In this document: positions 8,736 through 17,778 of the stretch, piece by piece
How the letters are laid out: the number at the start of each line of letters is the position of its first letter
Numbering within the stretch: position 1 is the first letter of the stretch
Assembly: GCA_018195615.1 (NCBI GenBank)
Contig: JAGTPG010000002.1
Span: 5,325,501-5,389,500, forward strand
Length of the DNA stretch: 64,000 nt
Source: Streptomyces tuirus
GTDB taxonomy: Bacteria; Actinomycetota; Actinomycetes; Streptomycetales; Streptomycetaceae
Direction of reading: 5' to 3'
Made by a program: the position numbers and the translations under genes
Notes under the pieces: model-generated
Told to the model about the DNA's origin: nothing
What the model saw: the letters and a program-made list of their open reading frames with translations, nothing else
Databases searched by the model: none

Positions 8736-9621
8736 ATGGAGCACGAGGTGTTCGTTCCGGTCCCGGCCGAGCGGCTCAGGGAGGTGCTGGACGACCCCGC
8801 GCGGGTCGCCCGGGCGGTGCCCGGGCTCCAGCAGGACGCGGGCGCCGAGCCCGTCGCCGGGCGGCTGAAGATCCGCGTCGGCAGCCACTCCGTCACCTAC
8901 CGGGGCGCCGTACGGGTGTCCCGCGGGGACGACGGGGCGTACGCCGTCGAGGGCGAGGCCACGGAGGCCCGCGGCACCGGCTCGGTGAAACTCGCGCTGC
9001 GGATCGCCCTGCGGGACGCGGAGGCCGGCACGACGATCGTGTTCGACGGTACGGCCGGCGCGGACGGACGGATCAAGGACCTCCCGCCGGACGCGGTGGA
9101 GGGCGCCGTCACCCGCCTGCTGAACCGTTTCGCGGAACACCTGGCCGAGGCAGCCCCGGAAACGACCACACCCCTCACCACCCAGGACTTCGAACCCCGG
9201 GCCACGACCGACTACGAGACGACCCGGACGCGGACGACGCGCCACCGCCGCCGGCGCCGGAAGCGGCCGAGGGCGCGGAGGCCGGGGCGGATGAGGAGGC
9301 CGCTGCCGATCCCGGCCTCACCGAGGAACCGGCGGCGGCCGAGCGCCCCTCCGTCTTCGACGCCGACGTCCCGGCGCCCTCCCTGGAACCCTCGGGGATG
9401 AGGACGAGGACGAGGTCGCCGAGGCCGCGCATGCCCGGCGGACGATGATCGGGCGCAGCGCCGAGGAGGTGGATCACGCTCCGCCGCGCGGGCGATACGC
9501 GCCCGTGCCCGCGCCGCAGACCGTGACCACACCGGCCCCGCTGCGCTGGGCCGCCCCCGCGGCAGCGCTCGCGCTGGCATCGGCCATCGTGGCGGTCCGG
9601 GCCCTGCGCAGGCGCCGCTGA
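8736..9621 (+). CDS. SRPBCC (CoxG-like) protein with C-terminal membrane anchor
   Basis: 295 residues with bases restored near 9222 and 9397. Residues 1-150 are an SRPBCC/START-like domain starting MEHEVFVPVPAERLREVLDDPARVARAVPG with GSVKLALRIALRD and AVTRLLNRFAEHLAE, the pattern of CoxG/carbon-monoxide-dehydrogenase-subunit-G proteins. An acidic Pro/Ala/Glu linker follows in the second frame (APEAAEGAEAGADEE). The third frame gives ARRTMIGRSAEEVDHAPPRGRYAPVPAP and a single membrane helix (APAAALALASAIVAV) ending RRRR. Members bind hydrophobic ligands. No CO dehydrogenase genes are nearby, so the ligand is unknown. Confidence 0.75.
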
Positions 9622-9705
9622 AACCGGCCCGTCGAGCCTGCCGGGCCCGCCGAACCCGCCTGCCGAAAACGGCCCGGACCCATGAGGCCCTCTTGATCGC
9701 CCCAG

Positions 9706-9711
9706 TAGGGT
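9706..9711 (+). promoter_or_regulatory. Leaderless-type promoter, TAGGGT
   Basis: TAGGGT ends 6 nt before GTG 9718, with no ribosome site in between. Confidence 0.55.
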
Positions 9712-9717
9712 CGTCCC

Positions 9718-10506
9718 GTGAGTGACGAAGACATCACGCTGACCGCGGGCGACGCGGAGGTGACCGTGCAGCCGGGCAACGGCGGCCGGGTCGGAGGGCT
9801 GCGGATCGGCGGCGTGGAGGTGCTCCGGCAGGGGGAGCGGTTCGGCTGCTTCCCGATGGTGCCCTGGTGCGGACGGATCAGGGACGGCCGGTTCCTGGAC
9901 GGCGCCGTCGTACGGCAGTTGCCGCTGAACGCGCCGCCGCACGCCATCCACGGCACCGTACGCGACCACGCCTGGCGCACCGCACGCACGAGCACGGTCG
10001 AGGCCGTCCTCACGTACGAGCTCGTCGACCCCTGGCCCCACCCGGGCCGGGTCACCCAGGTCGTCGCCCTCGCCGAGGACGCCCTGACGCTCACCATGTC
10101 CGTCGAGACGTACGAGTCGTCCTTCCCGGCGCAGATCGGCTGGCACCCCTGGTTCAACCGCAACCTCGGCGGCGAGGACGTGACCCTCGACTTCGCCCCC
10201 GCCTGGCAGGAGGAACGCGGCGACGACCACCTGCCCACCGGCAACCGGATCGACCCGAAGCCCGGCCCCTGGGACGACTGCTTCGGCATGCCCGGCGGCG
10301 TCGACGTGACCCTCACCTGGCCCGGGCAACTGGAGCTGAAGGTGACCAGCCGCGAGGAGTGGGTCGTCGTCTACGACGAGCAGGAGGCCGCCGTCTGCGT
10401 GGAGCCGCAGACCGGTCCGCCCAACGGCCTCAACACCCTGCCGCGCCTGGTCACGCCCCTGGAGCCGCTGGACGCCACCACGACCTGGAGCTGGCGCCGC
10501 CTCTAA
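9718..10506 (+). CDS. Aldose 1-epimerase family protein
   Basis: 262 residues, cytosolic, no break. It follows the galactose-mutarotase fold: QPGNGGRVGGLRIGG at the N-terminus, FPMVPWCGRIRDGRF, the His motifs AIHGTVRDHAW and IGWHPWFNR (the two family catalytic/ligand His), and CVEPQTGPPNGLN containing the likely catalytic Glu. The enzyme interconverts alpha and beta anomers of an aldose or hexose-6-phosphate. The pyrE promoter overlaps its stop codon, so the two genes are tightly packed but probably separately initiated. Confidence 0.85.
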   Translation: MSDEDITLTAGDAEVTVQPGNGGRVGGLRIGGVEVLRQGERFGCFPMVPWCGRIRDGRFLDGAVVRQLPLNAPPHAIHGTVRDHAWRTARTSTVEAVLTYELVDPWPHPGRVTQVVALAEDALTLTMSVETYESSFPAQIGWHPWFNRNLGGEDVTLDFAPAWQEERGDDHLPTGNRIDPKPGPWDDCFGMPGGVDVTLTWPGQLELKVTSREEWVVVYDEQEAAVCVEPQTGPPNGLNTLPRLVTPLEPLDATTTWSWRRL

Positions 10507-10509
10507 GCT
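10504..10509 (+). promoter_or_regulatory. Leaderless-type pyrE promoter overlapping a stop codon
   Basis: TAAGCT contains the TAA stop of the epimerase gene and ends 7 nt before the pyrE ATG. No ribosome site fits in the 10-nt gap, so pyrE either starts leaderless here or depends on coupling. Confidence 0.5.
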
Positions 10510-10516
10510 GGGCGGC

Positions 10517-11065
10517 ATGACGGACACACGCGGCGCGCTGCTGCAGCAGATCAAGGACAAGGCCGTGGTGCACGGCAAGGTGACCCTGTCGTCGGGTCTG
10601 GAGGCCGACTACTACGTCGACCTCCGCCGCATCACCCTCGACGGCGAGGCCGCCCCGCTGGTCGGGCAGGTGCTGCTCGACCTGACCGCCGACCTGGAGT
10701 TCGACGCCGTCGGCGGTCTCACCATGGGCGCCGACCCGGTCGCCGCCGCCATGCTGCACGCGGCCGCCGCCCGCGGGAAGCGCCTGGACGCGTTCGTCGT
10801 ACGCAAGGCCGCCAAGGCGCACGGGCTGCAGCGGCGCGTCGAGGGCCCCGACATCGCCGGCCGCCGCGTGCTGGTCGTCGAGGACACCTCCACCACCGGC
10901 GGCTCCCCGCTCACCGCCGTCGAGGCCGTGCGCGAGGCCGGGGCCGAGGTCGTCGCCGTCGCGACCATCGTCGACCGGGCGACCGGTGCCGCGGAGAAGA
11001 TCCAGGAGGGGGCCGGGGTGCCGTACCTCTTCGCCTTCTCCAAGGACGAGCTGGGCCTCGACTGA
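10517..11065 (+). CDS. pyrE: Orotate phosphoribosyltransferase
   Basis: 182 residues. It converts orotate and PRPP to OMP, the fifth step of UMP synthesis. Motifs: VTLSSGLEADYYVDLRRI near the N-terminus, GGLTMGADPVAAA, FVVRKAAKAHG (catalytic Lys loop) and the PRPP-binding signature VLVVEDTSTTGGSP. The other pyr genes are not in this window, so it stands apart from the main pyrimidine operon. fba follows 147 nt downstream with its own ribosome site. Confidence 0.95.
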   Translation: MTDTRGALLQQIKDKAVVHGKVTLSSGLEADYYVDLRRITLDGEAAPLVGQVLLDLTADLEFDAVGGLTMGADPVAAAMLHAAAARGKRLDAFVVRKAAKAHGLQRRVEGPDIAGRRVLVVEDTSTTGGSPLTAVEAVREAGAEVVAVATIVDRATGAAEKIQEGAGVPYLFAFSKDELGLD

Positions 11066-11212
11066 CCGGGGACCGACCAGGGCGTGGACGGTGGCCTGGA
11101 CCTTCCGGCCAAGTCTGGAAAGATGGGGCCGACGACGGCGTCGAACCCCAAGGTCTAGGTCAGGGCCGCAGACAAAGCAGTACGTCAACCCGCAGATACA
11201 AGGAGCGGACGC

Positions 11213-12235
11213 ATGCCCATCGCAACTCCCGAGGTCTACAACGAGATGCTGGACCGGGCGAAGGCAGGAAAGTTCGCCTACCCGGCCATCAACGTGACCT
11301 CCACCCAGACCCTGCACGCGGCCCTGCGCGGTTTCGCTGAGGCGGAGAGCGACGGCATCGTCCAGATCTCCACGGGTGGTGCCGAGTTCCTGGGCGGCCA
11401 GTACAGCAAGGACATGGTCACCGGCGCGGTCGCCCTGGCCGAGTTCGCGCACATCGTCGCCGAGAAGTACCCGGTGAACATCGCGCTGCACACGGACCAC
11501 TGCCCGAAGGACAAGCTCGACGGGTACGTACGCCCGCTGCTGGCGCTCTCCCAGAAGCGCGTCGAGGCCGGTCTGTCCCCGCTGTTCCAGTCGCACATGT
11601 GGGACGGCTCCGCCGAGACCCTCGCCGACAACCTCTCGATCGCGCAGGAGCTGCTGGAGCAGGCCCGCGCCGCGAAGATCATCCTCGAGGTGGAGATCAC
11701 CCCGACCGGTGGCGAGGAGGACGGCGTCTCCCACGAGATCAACGACTCCCTGTACACGACGGTCGACGACGCCATTCGTACGGCGGAGGCCCTGGGGCTC
11801 GGCGAGAAGGGCCGCTACCTGCTGGCCGCGTCCTTCGGCAACGTGCACGGCGTGTACAAGCCGGGCAACGTCGTCCTCCGTCCCGAGCTGCTGAAGGAGC
11901 TGAACGAGGGCGTCGCCGCCAAGTTCGGCAAGGCTTCGCCGTTCGACTTCGTCTTCCACGGCGGCTCCGGCTCCACGGAGGCGGAGATCCGCACCGCGCT
12001 GGAGAACGGCGTCGTGAAGATGAACATCGACACGGACACGCAGTACGCCTTCACGCGCCCGGTCGCGGACCACATGTTCCGCAACTACGACGGTGTCCTG
12101 AAGGTCGACGGCGAGGTCGGCAACAAGAAGACCTACGACCCGCGCACCTGGGGCAAGCTGGCCGAGGCGTCCATGGCAGCCCGCGTCGTCGAGGCCTGCG
12201 GCAACCTCCGCTCGACCGGCACGAAGATCAAGTAG
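11213..12235 (+). CDS. fba: Class II fructose-bisphosphate aldolase
   Basis: 340 residues, start ATG 11213 behind AAGGAG (11200-11205). It cleaves fructose 1,6-bisphosphate to dihydroxyacetone phosphate and glyceraldehyde 3-phosphate, in glycolysis and gluconeogenesis, using zinc. Class II marks: ALHTDHCPKDKL (Zn-binding His and catalytic Asp), EVEITPTGGEEDG, FGNVHGVYKPGNV and FHGGSGSTEAEI (phosphate loop), NIDTDTQYAFTRP. It is highly conserved with near-uniform GC3. A strong terminator follows, so it forms its own transcript end. Confidence 0.95.
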   Translation: MPIATPEVYNEMLDRAKAGKFAYPAINVTSTQTLHAALRGFAEAESDGIVQISTGGAEFLGGQYSKDMVTGAVALAEFAHIVAEKYPVNIALHTDHCPKDKLDGYVRPLLALSQKRVEAGLSPLFQSHMWDGSAETLADNLSIAQELLEQARAAKIILEVEITPTGGEEDGVSHEINDSLYTTVDDAIRTAEALGLGEKGRYLLAASFGNVHGVYKPGNVVLRPELLKELNEGVAAKFGKASPFDFVFHGGSGSTEAEIRTALENGVVKMNIDTDTQYAFTRPVADHMFRNYDGVLKVDGEVGNKKTYDPRTWGKLAEASMAARVVEACGNLRSTGTKIK

Positions 12236-12265
12236 TTCCGGTTCGCACCCGGTTCACACGTGCGG

Positions 12266-12293
12266 AGCCCGGCACCTCCTGTGGTGCCGGGCT
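12266..12293 (+). terminator. fba terminator
   Basis: AGCCCGGCACC (12266-12276) pairs perfectly with GGTGCCGGGCT (12283-12293), loop TCCTGT, then CTTCC. It is immediately followed by the promoter of the next gene. Confidence 0.85.
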
Positions 12294-12299
12294 CTTCCG

Positions 12300-12305
12300 T
12301 ATGCT
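12300..12305 (+). promoter_or_regulatory. Leaderless-type promoter, TATGCT
   Basis: TATGCT ends 6 nt before ATG 12312 and only 6 nt after the fba terminator stem. Confidence 0.5.
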
Positions 12306-12311
12306 CCCTGC

Positions 12312-13777
12312 ATGCCCGATGTACGGCTGGCCTCACCGCAGGGCAAGTGGATCCTGCTCACCACCGTCCTCGGCTCCAGCATGGCCATGCTGGACTCGAC
12401 CGTCGTCAACGTCGCCCTGCCCCGCATCGGCCGCGACCTCGACGCGAGCCTGTCCGCCCTGCAGTGGACGGTCAACGCGTACATGGTCACGCTGGCCGGG
12501 CTGATCCTGCTCGGCGGGGCGCTGGGGGACCGTTTCGGACGCCGGAAGGTGTTCGTCGTCGGTGTGGTGTGGTTCGCGGTGGCGTCCCTGTTGTGCGGGA
12601 TCGCGCCGAACGCGGGGGTGCTGATCGCCGCGCGGGCGTTGCAGGGCGTCGGTGGCGCGCTGCTCACCCCGGGTCACTGGCGTTGATCCAGGCGTCCTTC
12701 CATCCCGACGACCGGGGCCGGGCCGTGGGCCTGTGGTCCGGCTTCGGCGGGATCGGGGCGGCGGTCGGGCCGTTCGTGGGCGGCTGGCTGGTGGACGGGC
12801 CGGGCTGGCGGTGGGTGTTCCTGCTGAACGTGCCGCTGGCGCTGTTGTGCGTGCCGGTGGCCTTGCGGCACGTTCCCGAGTCGGGGGACGGGCGGGCGCA
12901 CGGGCGGTTCGACGTGCTCGGGGCCGTGCTGGGGGCGCTGGCGCTGGCGCTGCTGACATACGCGCTGATCGAGGCCGGGGAGGGCGGGGTGGTCGTGGCG
13001 GTCTCGGCGGTGGCCGGGCTGGCCGCGGTGGTCGCGTTCGTCGTGGTCGAGCGGCGGCGGGCCGAGCCGATGATGCCGCCGGACATCTTCGCGTCCCGGC
13101 AGTTCACGGCCGTCAATCTCGTCACGCTCTGCGTGTACGCGGCGCTCGGCGGGTTCTTCTTCCTCGCCGCGCTCCAGCTGCAGGTCGTCGTCGGCTACTC
13201 CGCCCTCGCGGCCGGTACGGCGCTGCTGCCGACGACCGTGCTGATGCTGCTGCTGTCGGCGCGGTCCGGGGAGCTGGCCGACCGGGTCGGGCCGCGGATC
13301 CCGCTCACCGTGGGGCCGCTGCTGTGCGCCGTCGGGATGCTGCTGATGCTGCGGGTCGGGCCGGGGGCGTCGTACCCGGCCGATGTGCTGCCGGCGCTGG
13401 TGGTGCTCGGGCTGGGGATGGTCACGCTTGTGGCGCCGCTGACGGCGACGGTGCTGGGGTCGGTGAGTGTGGCCCGGGCCGGGCTCGCGAGTGGGATCAA
13501 CAACGCGGCGGCGCGGGCGGCGGGGCTGGTGGCGGTGGCGGCGTTGCCGTTGCTGGCGGGGATGGGGGAGGAGGCGTACCGGGAGCCGGGGGCTTTCGAT
13601 ACGGCGTTCGGGAAGGCGATGGGGTGGTGTGCGGGGGCGTTGGTGGTGGGGGCGGTGATCGCGGCGGTGACGGTGCGGAGGCCTCCGGCTGGGTGCAAGC
13701 GGCCGGAGTGTCTGCGGCACGGGGGAGTTTCGGCGCCGCCGTTGGAGGGGGAGCCGGTGCGGAAGCGGTTGTCTTGA
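12312..13777 (+). CDS. MFS drug-exporter-type transporter (DHA2/EmrB-like)
   Basis: 488 residues with one base restored near 12676 (GGT[T]CACTG gives G-S-L). Family marks: MAMLDSTVVNVALPRIGRDL (helix 1), LGDRFGRRK (motif A), ARALQGVGGALLTPGSLALIQ across the break, and GPFVGGWLV. About 13-14 hydrophobic helices are visible, the DHA2 count. Members are proton-driven exporters of drugs or small molecules; the substrate is not predictable. No TetR-type regulator flanks it. Confidence 0.8.
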
Positions 13778-13800
13778 CGGTGCTGGGCGTTGGTTGCTGA

Positions 13801-13881
13801 GGGCGGGGCGTTGCGCGGCCCGGCGGAGCGGGGTGCCGCTGCGCCCACCCGTGCCGCCCCAAGCGGCACGACTGCCCGCAG
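13801..13881 (-). repeat. Intergenic repeat, copy 1 (minus orientation)
   Basis: The reverse complement of this stretch matches 54462-54541 with few differences over about 80 bp, sharing blocks such as GCGGGCAGTCGTGCCGCT, GCGGCACGGGTGGGCGC and GCGGCACCCCGCT. A further fragment GGCACGACTGCCCGC recurs at 13930-13944. Both copies lie between genes. It looks like a dispersed, GC-rich hairpin-forming extragenic repeat. Confidence 0.7.
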
Positions 13882-13971
13882 CTGGGTGGGTGGGTACGGC
13901 TGCCCGCAGCTGAGCTGAGCGGCTCGGGTGGCACGACTGCCCGCCGCTCATGCCTGCGGCAGACTTGGGGC

Positions 13972-14385
13972 ATGTCCATTCACGAGAATCTCCTCGGGGG
14001 TCCGCCCCCGACCCATCTCCCCGACGACCCCGGGCCCCGGGAAATGCTCGCGTCGGGTACGGCGCCCGTCGATGTCGCCGCCGCGCACCCCACCTCCTCG
14101 CTCGCCTGGGCGCAGCTCGCCGACGAGGCGTTCGAGCGGGGCGCGACCGTGGAGTCGTACGCGTACGCCCGCACGGGCTACCACCGCGGCCTGGACGCGC
14201 TGCGTCGCAACGGCTGGAAGGGCCACGGCCCGGTGCCCTGGGAGCACGAGCCGAACCGCGGCTTCCTGCGTGCCCTGCACGCCCTCGCCCGCGCCGCGCA
14301 GGCGATCGGTGAGCAGGAGGAGTACGAGCGCTGCTCCCAGTTCCTGAAGGACTCCTCGCCGACGGCGGCGCAGGTCCTGGGCTGA
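13972..14385 (+). CDS. DUF3151 family protein
   Basis: 137 residues, cytosolic, helical. It starts MSIHENLLGGPPPTHLPDDP and contains HPTSSLAWAQLADEAFE, YAYARTGYHRGLDALRRNGWKG, VPWEHEPNRGFLRALHALARAAQAIGE and YERCSQFL, the conserved DUF3151 pattern, with a TPR-like helix arrangement. Function unknown. CAGACT lies 6 nt before ATG 13972, resembling the leaderless promoters of its neighbours; no ribosome site is present. Confidence 0.8.
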   Translation: MSIHENLLGGPPPTHLPDDPGPREMLASGTAPVDVAAAHPTSSLAWAQLADEAFERGATVESYAYARTGYHRGLDALRRNGWKGHGPVPWEHEPNRGFLRALHALARAAQAIGEQEEYERCSQFLKDSSPTAAQVLG

Positions 14386-14539
14386 CGGGCGGCCCGTGTG
14401 CGCGAGGCCCGGCCGTTCCGAGCGGGCGGGCCTTGCGGTTTCGGGGGACGATTGCGGAGTATGCCCCTGGGGACCGGGGCCCCCGTGCCGGCATCGGCAG
14501 GGGCGGACCGCTACCCGGAGTTATCTGCAGGAGACAGCG

Positions 14540-15370
14540 ATGTCCCACGAGGCTCACGAGCCCGAGACCCCGCATCTCGATTTCGCCGGCACGACGCCGT
14601 ACGAGGACTACGTCAAGGCGGACGTGCTCACCCACCTCCAGCACACCCTCTCCGACGACCCCGGAGAGATGGTCTTTTTGGTGACCACCCAGGTGATGGA
14701 GCTGTGGTTCACCGTCATCGTCCACGAGTGGGAGACGGCGGCACGCGCGCTGAGGAGCGATGACGTACCCACCGCCACCGCCGCGCTGAAGAGGTCCGTA
14801 CGCGAGCTGGAGGCGCTCAACGCCTCCTGGAAGCCGCTGGCCCAGCTCACACCGGCCCAGTTCAACTCGTACCGCAGCGCCCTCGGCGAGGGCTCCGGCT
14901 TCCAGTCGGCGATGTACCGGCGGATGGAGTTCCTGCTGGGCGACAAGTCCGCGTCGATGCTCGTCCCGCACCGGGGCGCCCCGCGGGTGCACGCCGAGCT
15001 GGAGAAGGCGCTGCACGAGCCGAGCCTGTACGACGAGGTCGTGCGGCTGCTGGCGCGGCGCGGGTACGACATCCCGGAGTCCGTGCTGCGGCGTGACGTG
15101 TCGCTGCGCTACGAGCCGTCGCCGGAGGTGGAGGCGGCCTGGACGGCCGTCTACTCGGGTGACGAGCAGCACGAGGTCGCCCGGCTGGGCGAGGCGTTGA
15201 GCGATGTCGCCGAGCTGGTGTGGCGCTGGCGCAACGACCATCTGGTCGCCACCCGCCGCGCGATGGGCGCCAAGACCGGCACGGGCGGTTCCGCCGGGGT
15301 GGCCTGGCTGGAGAAGCGCGCGCAGAAGAACGTGTTCCCCGAGCTGTGGACGGCGCGGTCCTATGTCTGA
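14540..15370 (+). CDS. kynA: Tryptophan 2,3-dioxygenase
   Basis: 276 residues, start ATG 14540 with CAGGAGA upstream. It opens the indole ring of tryptophan with O2 to N-formylkynurenine, using heme. Marks: TPYEDYVKADVLTHLQHT, EMVFLVTTQVMELWFTVIVHEWE (distal-side family block), FNSYRSALGEGSGFQS, YRRMEFLLGDK, LVWRWRNDHLVATRRAMG with the axial His, and KTGTGGSAGVAWLEK. It overlaps kynU by 8 nt, so both are one transcript. Confidence 0.95.
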   Translation: MSHEAHEPETPHLDFAGTTPYEDYVKADVLTHLQHTLSDDPGEMVFLVTTQVMELWFTVIVHEWETAARALRSDDVPTATAALKRSVRELEALNASWKPLAQLTPAQFNSYRSALGEGSGFQSAMYRRMEFLLGDKSASMLVPHRGAPRVHAELEKALHEPSLYDEVVRLLARRGYDIPESVLRRDVSLRYEPSPEVEAAWTAVYSGDEQHEVARLGEALSDVAELVWRWRNDHLVATRRAMGAKTGTGGSAGVAWLEKRAQKNVFPELWTARSYV

Positions 15371-16547
15371 ACTGGCGATGAGGGCCGAGAAGCTTGACGC
15401 CGCCGACGAACTGCGTGAAAAGCGGGACGCGTTCGTCCTGGATGACGTCGTCTACCTCGACGGCAACTCCCTCGGCGCGCTGCCGGCCGTCGTCCCTGGG
15501 CGCGTCGAGGACGTCGTGCGCCGCCAGTGGGGCGAGCTGCGCATCCGGTCCTGGGAGGAGAGCGGCTGGTGGGCCGCGCCCGAGCGGATCGGTGACCGGA
15601 TCGCCCCGCTGATCGGGGCGGCGCCCGGGCAGGTCGTCGTCGGCGACTCGACGAGTGTCAATGTCTTCAAGGCAGTCGTCGGAGCGGTACGGATGGCCGG
15701 GGAGGGCCGCGACGAGATCCTCGTCGACGCGACGACCTTCCCGACCGACGGGTACATCGCCGAGTCGGCGGCCCGGATGACGGGTCGCACGCTGCGTCCG
15801 GTGACCCCGGCGGACGTGCCGGGCGCGCTGGGCGACCGTACGGCCGCGGTGCTGCTGAACCACGTCGACTACCGCACCGGCCGGCTGCACGATCTGCCGG
15901 CGCTGACGGCCGCCGTGCACGCGGCGGGGGCGTACGTCGTCTGGGACCTGTGCCACAGCGCCGGCGCGCTGCCGGTGGGTCTGGACGAGCACGGGGTGGA
16001 TCTCGCGGTCGGCTGCACCTACAAGTACCTGAACGGCGGCCCGGGTTCACCCGCGTACCTGTATGTGCGCCGGGAGCTGCAGGACCGTTTCGACTCCCCG
16101 CTGCCCGGCTGGAACTCGCACGCCGAGCCGTTCGGGATGCGCGGCGACTACGAGCCGGCCTCCGGCGCCCTGCGCGGCCGTGTCGGCACGCCGGACATCC
16201 TCTCCATGCTCGCCCTGGAGGCGGCCCTGGAGGTGTGGGACGGGGTGCCGGTCGAAGCCGTGCGGGCCAAGTCCCTCGCGCTGACCGACTTCTTCCTGGA
16301 GTGCGTGGCGGAGTACGTGCCCGAGGGGAGGGTCGAGTGCCTGACGCCGGTACCGCACGAGGAGCGGGGCAGCCAGATCGCCCTGCGCTGCCCCGACGCA
16401 GCTGACGTGATGAAACGGCTGATCGAGCGGGGTGTGGTCGGCGACTTCCGGGCGCCGGACGTCCTGCGCTTCGGCTTCACGCCGCTGTACGTGGGCTTCG
16501 CCGACGTGGAGCGGGCGGCGCGGGTGCTGGCCCGGACGCTGGCGTGA
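15363..16547 (+). CDS. kynU: Kynureninase
   Basis: 394 residues, start ATG 15363 inside the end of kynA. It is PLP-dependent and cleaves kynurenine to anthranilate and alanine. Marks: VVYLDGNSLGALP, VGDSTSVNVFKAVVGA, VLLNHVDYRTGRLHDL, VVWDLCHSAGALPVGLDEHG, CTYKYLNGGPGSPAYLYV (PLP-Lys near residue 221), GRVGTPDILSM and VVGDFRAPDVLRFGF. With kynA and the hydrolase at 16749 it gives tryptophan to anthranilate. No kynurenine 3-monooxygenase is present in this window. Confidence 0.95.
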   Translation: MSELAMRAEKLDAADELREKRDAFVLDDVVYLDGNSLGALPAVVPGRVEDVVRRQWGELRIRSWEESGWWAAPERIGDRIAPLIGAAPGQVVVGDSTSVNVFKAVVGAVRMAGEGRDEILVDATTFPTDGYIAESAARMTGRTLRPVTPADVPGALGDRTAAVLLNHVDYRTGRLHDLPALTAAVHAAGAYVVWDLCHSAGALPVGLDEHGVDLAVGCTYKYLNGGPGSPAYLYVRRELQDRFDSPLPGWNSHAEPFGMRGDYEPASGALRGRVGTPDILSMLALEAALEVWDGVPVEAVRAKSLALTDFFLECVAEYVPEGRVECLTPVPHEERGSQIALRCPDAADVMKRLIERGVVGDFRAPDVLRFGFTPLYVGFADVERAARVLARTLA

Positions 16548-16552
16548 GCGGC

Positions 16553-16590
16553 GGCGGGGCCGCGGCGCGATCGTCCGCCTCGGCCCCGCC
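16553..16590 (+). terminator. Terminator-like hairpin after kynU
   Basis: GGCGGGGCCG (16553-16562) pairs perfectly with CGGCCCCGCC (16581-16590) across an 18-nt loop, starting 6 nt past the kynU stop. Confidence 0.6.
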
Positions 16591-16642
16591 GTTCCCGTCG
16601 TGCGGGTGAGGAAACGACCGAACCGGCTGATCTTCACCCTGC

Positions 16643-16670
16643 GTGACATCCCCGTGTCCGCGCATGTCAC
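16643..16670. promoter_or_regulatory. Dyad GTGACAT-N14-ATGTCAC between kynU and the hydrolase
   Basis: GTGACAT (16643-16649) and ATGTCAC (16664-16670) are perfect 7-bp inverted arms 14 bp apart, in the 201-bp gap before the arylformamidase-like gene. The size fits an operator for a dimeric regulator. A weak RNA hairpin is the alternative. Confidence 0.45.
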
Positions 16671-16748
16671 GTGCCTGATACCGTCCCGGCCAACGACCGG
16701 CTTCCCCCCTGGTCCGCCACATACGTGTCATCGTCGAGAGGTTGGAGC

Positions 16749-17615
16749 ATGACGGACGACGCCGCAGCAGCCCGGGCCGCTGCCGAGGAGACGTCGGTGT
16801 TCTCCCACCCGCCCGTCGACCCCGACGCCACCGCCGCCTACGGCGACCACCCCGACCAGGTGATCGACTTCTACGCCCCGCGCGGGGAGAGCGGCCCGGG
16901 CAGGCCCGCCCCGGTCGTCGTCGTGCTGCACGGCGGTGTCTGGCGGGCGCCGTACGACCGGCGTCACATCAGCCCCTTCGCGGACTTCGTCGCCCGCCAC
17001 GGATTCGCCGTCGCCAGTGTCGAGTACCGGCGCGGTGGTGACGAGGCCTCCGTCGCCGGCCGCTGGCCCGACACCCTCGACGACGTCGCCGCCGCGCTGG
17101 ACGCCCTCCCGGCGTTCCTACGGGAGCTGCTGCCGCAGGCCGACCCGCACCGTACGGTCCTCACGGGCCACTCGGCGGGCGGGCAGCTGGCACTGTGGGG
17201 CGCGGCCCGGCACGTCCTTCCGGCCGGCTCGCCCTGGCGCACGGACGTCCCGGCGGCCCTGCGCGGTGTGGTCGCCCTCGCCCCGATCGCGGACTTCGCG
17301 ATCGCCGACAAGCTGGACGTGTGCGGCGGCGGTGTACGCCAGTTCCTGGGCGGGGACGAGCACTTCGCCGAGCGGCAGCCGTACGCGGACCCGGCGCTGC
17401 TGCTGCCCACCGGCATCGCCACGACCCTCGTGCAGGGCCGTGCGGATCTCGACGTGCCGCAGGCGGTCACCGAGTCGTACGCGGAAGCGGCGGCGAAGGC
17501 GGGGGAGATGGTCGGGGTGACCCTGCTGGAGGACGTCGGGCACTTCCCGCTCATCGACCCGGCGGCGGACGCGTGCGCGGTGGTGGTGGAGGAGATCGCA
17601 CAACTGGCGTGTTGA
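16749..17615 (+). CDS. Arylformamidase-like alpha/beta hydrolase
   Basis: 288 residues, cytosolic, start ATG 16749 with GGTTGGAG upstream. It is an alpha/beta hydrolase of the HGG/BD-FAE type: VVVLHGGVWRAPYD (oxyanion HGG), LTGHSAGGQLALWG (nucleophile Ser), VQGRADLDVP (Asp) and DVGHFPLIDP (His). The HGGxW motif is that of kynurenine formamidases. Lying just after kynA-kynU, it most likely hydrolyses N-formylkynurenine to kynurenine, filling the middle step. The assignment rests on motif plus context. Confidence 0.75.
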   Translation: MTDDAAAARAAAEETSVFSHPPVDPDATAAYGDHPDQVIDFYAPRGESGPGRPAPVVVVLHGGVWRAPYDRRHISPFADFVARHGFAVASVEYRRGGDEASVAGRWPDTLDDVAAALDALPAFLRELLPQADPHRTVLTGHSAGGQLALWGAARHVLPAGSPWRTDVPAALRGVVALAPIADFAIADKLDVCGGGVRQFLGGDEHFAERQPYADPALLLPTGIATTLVQGRADLDVPQAVTESYAEAAAKAGEMVGVTLLEDVGHFPLIDPAADACAVVVEEIAQLAC

Positions 17616-17660
17616 ACGGCCGTCCTCCTGCCCCGTAGTGGCCGGCCCGGGTCATCCCCC

Positions 17661-17671
17661 TAGTACCTGAG
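17661..17671 (+). promoter_or_regulatory. Shared motif TAGTACCTGAG, copy 1
   Basis: The 11-mer recurs exactly at 22065-22075. Copy 1 is 108 nt before the hydrolase at 17779 and copy 2 is 67 nt before the second histidine kinase. It may be a site for one of the two NarL-type response regulators encoded between and beside them. Confidence 0.45.
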
Positions 17672-17778
17672 AGCTACGCCGCGGATGAGTTCCTCGGCGG
17701 GACGCGGACGACGAGGTCCGCTCCGTAATTTCCCTTTCACGCAGCCCCGACGGCCGGGAGCGCTGGAGGGGGACGACC

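Noticed and set aside
12674..15241. 855-residue frame antisense to the MFS and tryptophan dioxygenase genes
   Set aside because: Long antisense frames are expected in high-GC DNA. This one is Arg/Pro/His-rich, lacks a ribosome site and opposes clear genes.
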